Assembly: GCF_000003815.2 (NCBI RefSeq)
Contig: NC_049981.1
Location: 20,306,646-20,370,645 of the forward strand
Origin: Branchiostoma floridae
Lineage: Eukaryota > Chordata > Leptocardii > Amphioxiformes > Branchiostomatidae
Length of the DNA stretch: 64,000 nt
Direction of reading: 5' to 3'
This document shows positions 1 to 12,000 of the stretch, one piece after another. The position numbers and the translations under genes were made by a program. Within the stretch, counting starts at the first letter, position 1, and each line of letters begins with the position of its first letter. The notes under the pieces were generated by a model. The model had not been told where the DNA came from and did not search any database. It saw only the letters and a program-made list of their open reading frames with translations.

Positions 1-3000
1 CAGCAGAACACCACCCTGTGTACCTGGCAGCTGGGACAGCCGCACAGCAGCTGGATGCAACCTTCAGGTACAACCTTAGAACCTGCAGAAATCCACTCTG
101 TCATTACTAATTTACTTATCACATAGACATAAATTGATTTTGGTTATTAGTATAGGACCAGCAGTCTCAGCACTGTTTTTAGGTGGGACACAGTTCCTAA
201 ATAGTTTGCCTACATATTGTATGGTATCAGTGCTGTATCTAGGCCAGACACAGTTGTTGAATAGTTTGGTTCTGTCTTATACAGCACCAGTGCTGCTCTA
301 GAGATCTACCAGCTGAATCTTGGAGAGCCAGGACTACAGATGGAGCCTGTTGGGAGCATCACCACAGAGCACCGCTTCCACAAGCTGGTGTGGGGAGGGT
401 ACGGCATGGGCACAGATAACCTGCCATCGGGGGTCCTCGTGGGCGGTACTGATACAGGCAGCATTCATATCTACAACCCAGCCAAGCTGCTGAAGGGGGA
501 GGATCCAGTGTTTGCTACAACAGAGAAGGTACAGTTTGTATAGATAGTTATGTGCTTACATGATGATATTAGGGTGCTTCTCCAGTAGTGTCAATTGTAC
601 CAATTTGCATGTGGCTGCTTGTGGTTTGTCTACAAAGATCAAGAATAAAGACAACAAAGTGATTCCAAGTTAGGTGATAACCTATCAATAATCATGATAT
701 GTCTGTATCAAACTGACCACAATGGTGAAATTTGCCTGTCAGAGTCTTTAGGACATAGAGGGTCTTTAGAGATTGTGATTTGTGTGTCATTAGGACTGAC
801 ATTTCTGTTCTTCCCCAGCACTCTGGACCAGTGCGAGCCTTGGATGTTAACCCCTTCCAGAAGAACCTGTTAGCCTCGGGGGCCAACGACTCGGAGATCT
901 TCATCTGGGATCTGTCCAACCTGGAGACGCCCATGACTCCTGGATCCAGTAATCTGGTGAGTTATCCCGATTTTCTCTTCTTTTGTCATCCTCTATTCAC
1001 TGGCTTTATTGTCTTAATATGCTTCAGATTTACTGGTTACAAGGTGATTCACATGTGGCAATGATGTGTAAACAGATGGGTGAACAAAGTGAATAAATCA
1101 ACAACTCAATAAGTAAATATTGTTCTTAAGTTACAAGTCACTGGTGCATCTGGTAAGTGCTAAGCAGAGAAATATATATCATTTTTTAAGTCTGTGACCC
1201 AGTCACAGCGGGTATTGCACCTGTGACCTCCTGGGTACAAAGCAAGCACTCTGCCATTGTGCTATTGTATCAGTGCAAAAAATATGTCACAACGGTGTCC
1301 TAACCTGAAGCTGTTTTGTGCCATGCCCAGCCCCTGGAGGATATCAGCTGTGTGGCATGGAACCAGCAGGTCCAGCACATCCTGGGCTCCTCCAACCCCA
1401 CGGGCCGCTGTGTGGTTTGGGACCTCCGCAAGAACGAACCAATCATCAAAGTCAGCGACCACAGCAGCCGGGTAAGGACAGTCTCACTCATAGTCTTTGG
1501 AATTGGTCTATTTTCCAGCTCATTTGGCAGCATTTGTTTACGAGACAAAGGGTGTGACAATGTCCCATTCTTGTTTATGGCAAAAGAAACGAAAGGTGTA
1601 ATTTATAAAACAACACAAAAGCATGCGTGCAAGTCTAATTATAGTCCACAGAAGACTGGACCCATCAAGGCACTGGGGACGCAAACAAAGAATTGTTTAA
1701 ATACTTCATGCCCAGTAGGTTTGCCCAGTAACAAGTATCTTTGCAGCCTTCCAGCTTTTGTTAAGGAAATGAAGTACTCCAAAGTTTTTGGAGGTAGGAC
1801 TAAAAATCCTTGTCTACAGGACCAACACCGTAAAACCTTTTGTTTCTTCAATGTATGATGACTTTTGTGTCTCCTCAGATCCGTTGCCAGGCTATAGCGT
1901 GGCACCCTGAGGTGGCGACCCAGCTAGTTCTGGCCTCAGAAGACGACCGTTCCCCTGTCATCCAGCTGTGGGACCTCCGCTTTGCAACATCTCCCCTCAA
2001 GGTGCTGGAGAACCACACCAGGTCAGAGAGCCATTGATTAATAACATTGATACTTTTAAATGTGCCAGAGAAAAGTACCTGTCAATGGTTTTATTTGCTG
2101 AAATCTTGACCAGGGCTGTCTCTAAAAATTTGTCGGTCCCACCTTTTGTTTTGGGGCCCATGCTGTTAATTTTCCCCATTAAATCTGTCATCTTTAGCTG
2201 ACGAATATCCATTGTCACTAATTTCTTGTCTGGAAGTTTGACCTGCTGAAATTTTTTCAGTCCCAAGAAACAAATTTTCGTTCTGGGACAGAGAGATGTG
2301 TCCTGAAGACAGCCCTGGTTTTGATCAATTTTTGGTTGAACTTGTCCTTTCTGTCTATTTTCATCACCATAGTACACATATATCATGAGACTGTTGTTTA
2401 AGAGTGAATGTGTGACCTGAGTTGTTCCATGTTACAGAGGGATCCTGTCTGTAGCCTGGTGTCCCCAGGACCCTGACCTGCTCCTCAGCTGTGCTAAAGA
2501 CAACAGGATCTTATGCTGGAACCCCAACAGTTCTGTTCCTGGTGGGGAGGTGAGTTATGGCTCCATTTGCACATAAGTGATCTGCATCTGTTTCAACACT
2601 GATAAAACTGCTGCATTGTTGAACTCTGGTCTTAAAAGACCACTTTGTTTTTCTTTCATGATATCTGCGTTTGAGTGCCAAAGCTGATGTACCCATCTTC
2701 TTAAGATAGATTGACATGTAGTGTCACCAAATAGCTGTTACTCAAGCAACTGGACATGATTTTGGAAACAATCAGATGTTTCAGGTAGCACCCACTACCT
2801 TTTGCCAGTGACGCTGAGCAGATCTGTTGAAGAGCAGATGGACTGATATGTAAAGCCACAGGAGTTGAAAACAAATTTCAGAAAGTCCAATAGGACTGGA
2901 TGTTCAATTTCCTGGATGTCTACCCTTCATCAATGACACATACTGTCCTTCCTGTGCCCAGGTTGTGTATGAGCTGCCGACCAGTGACCAGTGGAGTTTT

Positions 3001-6000
3001 GATGTGAGGTGGTGCCCCAGGAACCCTGCTGTCATCTCCAGTGCCTCCTTTGATGGACACATCAGCATCTACTCCCTGATGGGAGGGGGTGTGGACACTC
3101 AGTCTGAGCAGCAGAGACAAGCCGATAAGGTAAAGGCTGCTAAAAGTCACCAGTCAAGGATGAGGGCTACATAGTACTCTACTTTGCTGGGGTTTTGCTC
3201 TGTTCTGTTTGTCTGGGTTTTATTTAAGTATGCTTCTATTGCTTACTAAGTGACATTAATAAGTTACTTTAGTCATCCTATGAGGCCAGCTTGGTACAAA
3301 CTTTGCAAGATCTTGTGTTACTTCAGAGGATTGCAATAAGATTTCACAGACGTATCATTCATCAATGCTCCAGGATTCAATTGCATTATTAACCTACTTG
3401 TCTGACCTTCTCAACAAGGGATGGTTTACTTGTAAAAAGATGAAAAATTTTTATTGCTAGAGCTTTTTTGAAACTTAATATATTTACCATTTCAGATCTC
3501 CTCATCATTCCCTGGGAGTACATTTGGTGGCCCCGCCCCCCAGCCCCAGGCCCAACAACAACCCATGCCCCTGAAGAACCCCCCCAAATGGCTTAGGAGA
3601 CCCGTGGGGGCCTCGTTCGCTGTGAGTACTTTCCTCTTGTCGATTTCTAATACATGCTCATAAAAGCATTTACCTTTGATAGCTTCCATGGTAGCCTGAA
3701 TATCATGTAGTTTGCTTAATGATCGCCAGGTGGACACAAGTACCCTCAAATATTGTGGCTAGTCTGAGTAGTCACAAGTTTCAAAACTCACATGTCCTGC
3801 TTTTTTCTCTCCCGTAGTTTGGAGGCAAGCTTGTTACATTTGAAGATGTGAAGGCTCCCCAGCAGCAGCAGCAGCAGCAGCAGCCCCAGCCCAGGAGAGT
3901 GTTTGTTAGCCAGGTTATCACTGAACAGGAACTCATCAACAGGTAACAACTAATCAGGAGAAGGCAGTGTTGTTCAGCTGTGTTGTAAGTTTTCATAATG
4001 CACATGTACCAACTGTGTATCTGTTGTAATTCTGATTCAATCAACTACAATCAATTATTTTTATTGTTAAAACAGAAACATGACAATGGTCTGCTTGCTT
4101 GTAAGTGTTGCCCAGTCTTAGAGTTGTATATTGTAGTAATATTTCTAAAGATTTTAAAGATTTGCATATGCTGCCTTTTTTTCCAGATCCAATAACCTAC
4201 AAACTGCTCTGAAGTCGGGACAATTTGGGGAGTTTTGTGACCAGAAAATCAAAGCAGCAGAGACAGAGTTTGACCAGAGTGTGTGGAGCTTCTTGAAGGT
4301 GTGTTTTTCTCATTGTCACATTTGTACTTTTCAACCTTTGTCATAGGCTGTCCCTGTAGCTCAATAGCAGACCTAGTTCCAATTAGTTGGTAACAGGAAG
4401 ACACTGGTTCAAGTCTTGGGAAGGGCATTTTAGTTGGTGCTGTTTCAGAAAAATGGTAATGGGTTCCCATTTTTGAGAACTTGCGTTAAATGGGAAGGCA
4501 AAGCAATGCCTCCCTGTAAAGATATACCCTGCTCCTGAAGCAGCAAATAACCATGGTGGCCTATGTGCCACAAGGCAATATACAATGTCAACAACAACAC
4601 AACAACCTTTGTCACAAGCATACATGTAGGATATGCAATAACAGCAAGGATTAAAACCCTGGAGTGGACTCTCTGGTCCACAGGCTGGACTGATCATGAT
4701 GAATCACAAATACAGTTATGTTGTACTTAAGATCTCATCCTACACTATTCCATGCTTTAATGTTTATTTAGTCACATTTATCCTCTTGTTGTTGAAGAGA
4801 GTTCTCCAATTCAGTCTGCTCCACCACTGACTGCTACAATTTACAGGTGAATTTTGAGAGCGAGCCTCGCAGCCAGTACCTGAGACTGCTGGGATTCGAT
4901 GCAAACGAGTTGGCCAATAAGGTTGCCGAGGCAACAGGACAAACATCACTACAAAACGGACATGCAGAGGAAGGGGTAGATCCCAAGGAACTAGCATCCA
5001 AGATGCAACTGTTAACTGTTGATGTAAGGAACGATAGATGTCTTTCTTCTGCCTCTCACATTTTAAATGCAACATTATTACAGTAAAAAATTGTGATACT
5101 GTTATGTACAAAATGTTGGTGTTTTTTATGTTGTTTGTGTTGTCATGGTGATTTATATAAATTTCTTAACTTGTACAGACTGCTGGTGATCAGAAGCTGA
5201 CATCTAGTGCCCAGGGATCTCCTTCTGTCAACGAGGCAAGGGTAAGTAAGGCTCATGTACCCTTGTATTGTATCAAGTAAAATGACTCCACCACTCTAGA
5301 CATTAGTTCCTATCCTTCTGTATAGGGCTTATTCACGTGACGTCATCACCCCTTGCTCCCGTGCGCCGCCATCTTGGGGTCCATGCGCTACAGTACAGCA
5401 ATGTACAGCGTGGGTCTCCAAGTGTCCGAAGAAAGTGAAGTGGGTTGCACGATGTTTGACTATACAAAGAGTCTACAACCTTAAATCTTATTTTCACTAC
5501 ATAAATCGGGTGGAAATTACCCATTTTCCCATTATCAGTGAGGGAAAGTTTGACCCACTCCGGGTCCCCGCCTGTGCACGGCAACAGTGACAGTGGAGTA
5601 TCAGTTGATAGTGAATTTTGTGGGTGAGCTGTGACGTTGTTGTTCACAGACACTGTGATAGCCATTATTAACGTTAAATGTTGTACTTTTGTTTCATAGA
5701 AATTCTTCACAGAAGCTGGGAATATGTTCTTCCTATCATTTCTTGGCTTCGCTGTTTGTGCGGCTCTATTTTGTCCTTCCTGCTTTAGTGGAAGGTAGCG
5801 ACGGTCCATGTACATGTACTTGTGCCGGAGTAGGTACCCAGTCTACCGTCGTTGAAAGTTATCTGACCCCTCGTTTACTGTCTTGTTCAGATACAAAATT
5901 TGTACTAAACACATTCGTTCTGAAAATTCTACCAGTAAGATGAGCTCTACTTATGGCAGAAACCCACATTTGTTTCCGAGTCGTAGCACTAGTACATGAC

Positions 6001-9000
6001 TTCGTTCCCGTCCCGGCTTTGCTTGTTTGTAACACCGTAACACGAGAAACGCGAAACTAACTGTTACCCGATGTGTGTAGGCTTTACCAGTGCTAGACCA
6101 ACATCCCACCACAAGATAGCACATCCTGATTATGAACCTAAACGTTTTGAAGGGAAATCGTGCGTTGCATAAGAAATATTTTCAATTTTTACGGAGAGTT
6201 GCATAGCGAGCCGCTGTGAGCCGCGCTCTGAGTGGACCCCAAAATGGCCGACTTCGCTCTTTGCCATGGCGTCCGGAGGGTGGATCACGTGACTGAATAA
6301 GCCCTATACTATCTCTCTTTTTGACTTGTCTCTGTGTCTGCTTTTTGACGATAGGTCTGTACTGTTCCTGATAGTGTGTGCTTCTATATTCTCTTTAAAA
6401 ATTATTGTAGTTGAAGTGATTTTAGGTGATCTTCCCAATACTCTTGTCTTTCATATCAAGTTCAGTGATATATCTGTCTCAGTTTATACCCATCCAAAAG
6501 TCTATCTCTGCTTGAAATGCAGTTTTAGTCCACTTGTCTAGTGCTTGTTTCCTTCCCTGTAGTGTGATGCATGATAGACTAGTGCTGTACTGTGAGATGT
6601 GATCTATCACTTTAATCTTGTGTCAGTACTGACAGCATGCCTCTTCTCTGTTCCCTGGTTGTCTATGTTTGTCTGTGTCTGTCCATGCCTCCCTACCTCC
6701 TGCCCAAAACAACAGGCCTTTACCTACAAAAGAAAGGTATGCATGAATAGATGAAGCTCAAAGACATTTGATTCCACATCAGGTTGCAGAGTTAGGTCAC
6801 ACTGATATGATTTGTTAGTTCTTGGAGTTTAAAAAATTATGCTGAACCTACCCTGTTGTAATGACCATCCTCAAACAGTTATTCAACCACTGGATATGAT
6901 TTTGGAAATGGTCGTAAGTTTCAGACAGCAGCTGCTGTCTTTCATCATTGACACGGATGCTGTCTGAAACATCTGACCGTTTCCAAAAAGTCTAATTTTC
7001 ATAAATGGTAATTTTCTGTCTAGAATGAAAACAAGATATACCTGAGAACCAAGAAAGATTAATTATTGTCATTGCTAACTTGTTCTTTGTTGCGGATAAA
7101 GCACACTAACTGAAAGTCCCACAAACAACCCTTTGATCATTTTTGTGATAATACTGTACTGTAAACTATGGAAATAATCTTAGTAAAGCAATCTTGATTT
7201 GTGACACATGCACGTATGATTTTAGCATCTTGAGCGAACATATAAGATGTTAGCAGTCTTAAGCTGTGACACATGTTTAGTTGTGACACACAATACATGC
7301 ATTAGCAATTTTGACTTTTGTGCAACATTTGCTCTGTACTTGTTTTTGTGATTTTTGTGTACTATGTTATTATGTTTCTCTGACACATGGCAAAAAGTTC
7401 TACCTGTCTTTACTACTTTGAGGTGACCAATGTTATCCTGTAATTCTGTTGAAGATACTGATCTTGCCCTGTTGTGTGCCAGACCCCAGCAGAAGACAGC
7501 CCTGCAGCAGGTGCTGATGTGTTTGATACGATTGCTGCTCATGGTAAAGCCATCACCACAGAGTCTCAGGATGCCAGCAGGCCCGACTCCCCCTTCCAGA
7601 TATCTGTAGATGAAGGTGGGTTTTCTGTCTGTTCATGGCTGATGCAAACATTGAAAAATTCACTGAGAGAAAAATGTAGAAATTCACAGTATTTTGCCTT
7701 GATGTTTCCTCAAGTGGCAGGGACAATTTGTTGCTCAATGTTTACATATCAGTCAGAATTTGACAATGTCTCTGGATATATATAAAGATAGGCTTTTTAC
7801 ATTTAGTTATTTTTAAAGATCTGTAATGGTGAATGTACAGTTGGTTTGTTACTGATAATTAAAGCTGTTCTTTATTTCAGATTGTGATGGTTTAATTTGT
7901 CGGGCACTGCTCACTGGTAATTTCGAGGCAGCCGTGGAGATGTGTCTCCATGACAACCGCCTGGCCGAGGCCCTCATTCTGTCTGTGTCAGGTGGTCCTG
8001 AACTCCTGGCTCAAACCCAGAAAAAATACTTCCAGAGATCACAAAGTAAAATTTCCAGGGTAAGTCCACTGCATGTTTCCCCTACTGTAACTATTGCTTC
8101 ATCTGAATTTTTTATACCCATGTATTTGTTTTGCATAATTGTATATTATGTTTGTTACTCTCTATGTAAACAAATAAATTGACAACAGGTCAGAGTCACT
8201 GGGTGGTCCTTCATCAAGATAACAATGTGTAAGCACCTCCACTCCAACCTTTGGAAGATTGGGAATAACAGATGATTTACCAAATATTGTGTGTGAGTGC
8301 GTGCAAGTATCTTGGTCAGTGTTGAAGTTGTGAACTTTGATATAGAAAGCTGAAGTGTTTTGTTCCAGTTGTTGTCGTGTGTAGTGAACCGTAGCTGGGC
8401 AGACATTGTAGAGCACTGTAATCTGGAGAACTGGAAGGAGGCCCTGGCAGCTCTGCTCACGTACGCCAAACCTGAGGACTTCTCCTCTCTTTGTGGTATG
8501 TCAACAACAAACTTCTTACTCATGCTTTTTATCAAGTTCATTGATGATGGAGAGAGCATTTGGTCTTAATATTTGACTTAGTCTTCCAAATTTGAATGCT
8601 GTGAAAGTTTGCAATGATTATACATGTTTGTTTGCAGTTTTTGCCCTGACAAATGCACTGTAAACTAAAAAAAAACATTTTTGCCCTACCTTGAAATGAA
8701 AATGTTGCAAATATTTCTTCTTTAACAGTAGTCTAATGAAGTTGATTTCTTTAATGCTGCTGTTTTAGGCACCTTGGGGAGCCGTCTGGAAACGGAGCAA
8801 GATGGGCAGCTACAGGCTAACGCCTGCCTGACATATATCTGTGCTGGGAACGTGGACAAGATGGTCACCTGTTGGAACAAGATTACCAAGAATCCCAATT
8901 CACCGCTGGCTTTGGAGGTAATGTGTTATCTATATAAAGTGACACAAAATATGTATGTTTACCGGCTATGTTGTTCTTCATGTATCAACCTGTGGGAGAA

Positions 9001-12000
9001 AAGCTTTCTGGATTTGAATTGAAGTCCTTTTCTTTTTTTGTCATTTACCAGTAGTAGTTCAGAGAAAATTTGTTTTTTTTGTGCGTCTTTACTTGACTTG
9101 AGCTAAACAAAAGGCACCAATCATTAGTGCAACATTTCTTTTTAAAAACTCAAACCCTTACTGTTAATGATAAATGTGGTAATGTCCCTGTCTCCTTCCT
9201 TTGTTTTACACCAGGACCTTGTTGAGAAGGTGATGGTGCTGAGGAAGTCTATAGAGCTGACCCAGAAGCAGGCCCCACCGGTGTCAGGGGGAGTGTTGGC
9301 AGAGAAACTTTCCCAGTATGCCGAGCTGCTGGCTGCACAGGGCAGCCTGGCCACAGCTATGGAGTACCTGGGAGACTCTACTGAGGTGGGCACTGCAGTC
9401 CTCTAAGGCCACACCACATTGATTTGTTGTATGTAGAATGTGTACACAATACTTTATCCGAAAGTTGTTGAATGCCTAGCCCTCAAAAATGGGTTATATC
9501 ATTAGGGTAATGTTACTTTAGGCCCCGTAATGTCCTTCATAATCTTGCTCATGTGCCCTACCTTACACTTCAGATAGGAAATATTGCTCAAGATAAGGTC
9601 AAGTAAATGAAGTATGACATGTGGTTTTCAGCCCACCATTGCCCAGCTGAGAGACAGACTTTACAGAGCACAGGGGGAGGCAATGGCGCCCAGACAGGCC
9701 CAGACTGTACAGAGACAGGCAGCCAGACCTGCAGGAGTGCAGCAGCAACAACAACAACAACATCAGTACAGACAGGTAAACTGGTTTCTTCATCACTGTA
9801 TGCCTATTTATACCATAACATGATTTCATAGTTAACAAGGAAAGCAATATTTAAAGGGGAATAAAGTGAGGCAAATTGATGAAAGCCTATTTTTTGTTAT
9901 AATTTCAGGCAAAAAGTCAGCATTTTATTTGAACAAAAGAGTCAGGAGAAGCTAAATTGAATGAATGTTATGTCTAAGTATTCATAATTACATGAAGTTC
10001 TGAACCCCAGGTTGTCCCATACATTGTCCCCTGCTTAGCTGAACAAGTCTTATTACTACTCCTTAAAAGTAATGAGAACAGTGATAGTTCTCCTGACATT
10101 GGCTCACAGTATTCACTAGATACATGTTCATCTCTTGCAGGTTGGTGTGACCACCACCACATCCAGTGCCAACTACTACCAGCCCAGCACGTATCCCTAC
10201 GCCAGCCAGCAGCCCGCCCCAGCGCAGCAGCCCGCCTTCATGCCGGCCTCCCAGCAGGCACCAGCCCCGGCTCCTGCAGCGCCCTCTGGCGGCAACGCAA
10301 ACATGTACACCCTGGGGGGCGCACAGAGGCCCAAGTACGCCCACTGGGGGGCAGAGATGGGAGGGTTTGGCACGACGCAGACGTACACGTCCATGCCGGC
10401 ACAGCCGGGTGTACCACAGGGTACACCAGCTCCTTCCAGCCAGGCTCAGCCTCAGCCTACCCTGTTCACACCATCCACCATGGCTGCACCTTACAGTCAG
10501 ACTCCAGGGGGACCGGCCTACTACCAACAGCCTCAACCTGCCCAGCAGCCTCCCGTACCACAGCCTATGCCTGCACAGCAAGGTACGTAAGGTTTACTTC
10601 ATAATTTCTTTGATTTTACAACTTAAAAAGTAGTGCAAAGTGGGGAAAATATGTCCATTTTACTGTCATTGGTAGATCCTTTGTATTGCTTAAAGGTATG
10701 ATAATTATGGTTTTGTTAGTGACTGTAGGGATACAGCTAGCTATAGGAAGACTTGTTCCTCCTTTCCTTCTGACTGTCTTACTTTGCCAAAGGTTGCACT
10801 ATCAATTTGTGCACTTTTCCTTGCATTTTTAGTTTCACTTCTGGTCATAATGTTTTCTTTTTCCTTGGAGAAAACGTTGTTCCTTACTTTCTTACAAAAC
10901 GTAGTTCCAAGCCAGTCGCAGAAATCTGGTGGGAACAGTGGGGACAGCAAACCTGGTACTTTTTCTTTTGTTAAAACAGCCCCCAACACCTAACACATGT
11001 GTGGCTAGTGTCTAACAAATCAATCCCTTCAACATGATCCTGTATAATCTTATTCACCATTGGTATCAGTATACAGTTCCATCCATATAGATACATTTCA
11101 GAATGCACTGCCTAATCAGTTGTGTCTTTGACTGACAAAAGGTTATCATTATCAGCATGATACTGGGGCACAATTAATGTATTATGCTGCCCAAATTCAT
11201 AGATTATACAGTCAAAAATGTGGAAAGCGCTACAAAAAATCAATTTTTTACACAATCAGGCTCTAAACACAATGGTAAGCCAATGGTCTCCTGATTAGTC
11301 AGAGCCAAGGACTTCACTCACACAATGTTGGTTTCCTTCTTTTTCAGACAGACCGCAGGGCGCCTGGAACGACCCCCCAGCTGTCATCAGGGCCAGAAAG
11401 GTACAGACTCATTTTCACTGCTAGAACAAGTCATACCATAGCATTTACAAGTAGCCACAAACTTGTTCTACTACTAAAATACATGTTACATCGGCTGAGA
11501 TTTATTATGCATGTGGTAGTAGTGGGTCCATTATTGTGTAATGTGAAGTAGTATGCATTATATACTTTTTTACTAAAATTAATATCTATCTAAATAAAAC
11601 ATCACACAATAAATTACCCCTATCTGAAAATAACACATTTTCTTTTTGGAGTTTAGGACTCCTTTAACATCAGTGTGATCATTATCACTGTCTGTTAGAT
11701 AAAAGTTTGTCTTTTTATTTTATAGTTAGAAGGGCTACAGTGTTTGCAACAGTTAGAGAGTTTTACTACAAATGTTGTAGCTTTAGCATTATATTTCTCA
11801 GATAAGCTACAAGCATTGACACATGTATCATGTAATGCCCAATTGATACTAGGATGAAAATCAGTTTGTTGAATAATATTATGTATTTGCTTTTTTGTTA
11901 GGTAGGGGAGAAATTTTTCAATCTTAATTTCTTCGAATGTAAAGTACTCTATTTTTCATCATTGATTTCAAGTTCTCATTTTCTGTACTATGACCAAATT

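Larger units (their letters stand above)
1..3621 (+). other. SEC31A: SEC31A exons for the WD40 propeller
   Basis: Exons read from GT/AG sites and phase: 1-67 (partial), 285-528, 819-956, 1331-1471, 1879-2021, 2438-2549, 2962-3129, 3496-3621. They encode the N-terminal beta-propeller blades. The last exon carries a Pro/Gln stretch and then the [13 protein letters not shown] motif that follows the propeller in Sec31 proteins. Every junction keeps the frame and every donor starts with GT. Confidence 0.9.
3818..9385 (+). other. SEC31A: SEC31A exons for the ACE1/solenoid region
   Basis: Exons 3818-3942, 4187-4298, 4847-5023, 5179-5241, 7483-7615, 7881-8059, 8369-8495, 8769-8917 and 9215-9385. Conserved runs include [49 protein letters not shown] and CYICAGNV-like (here [14 protein letters not shown]). 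This alpha-solenoid makes the Sec31 homodimer and the Sec13 contact in known structures. The first exon contains eight CAG codons in a row (3860-3883). Confidence 0.9.

Noticed and set aside
5333-5815. 160-codon minus-strand ORF
   Set aside because: It lies within the inverted-repeat element, has no recognisable transposase motif, and reads through the terminal repeat; taken as chance.
10063-10581. 172-codon minus-strand ORF
   Set aside because: It is the antisense shadow of the Pro/Gln-rich SEC31A exon 10141-10582; biased codons keep the other strand open.
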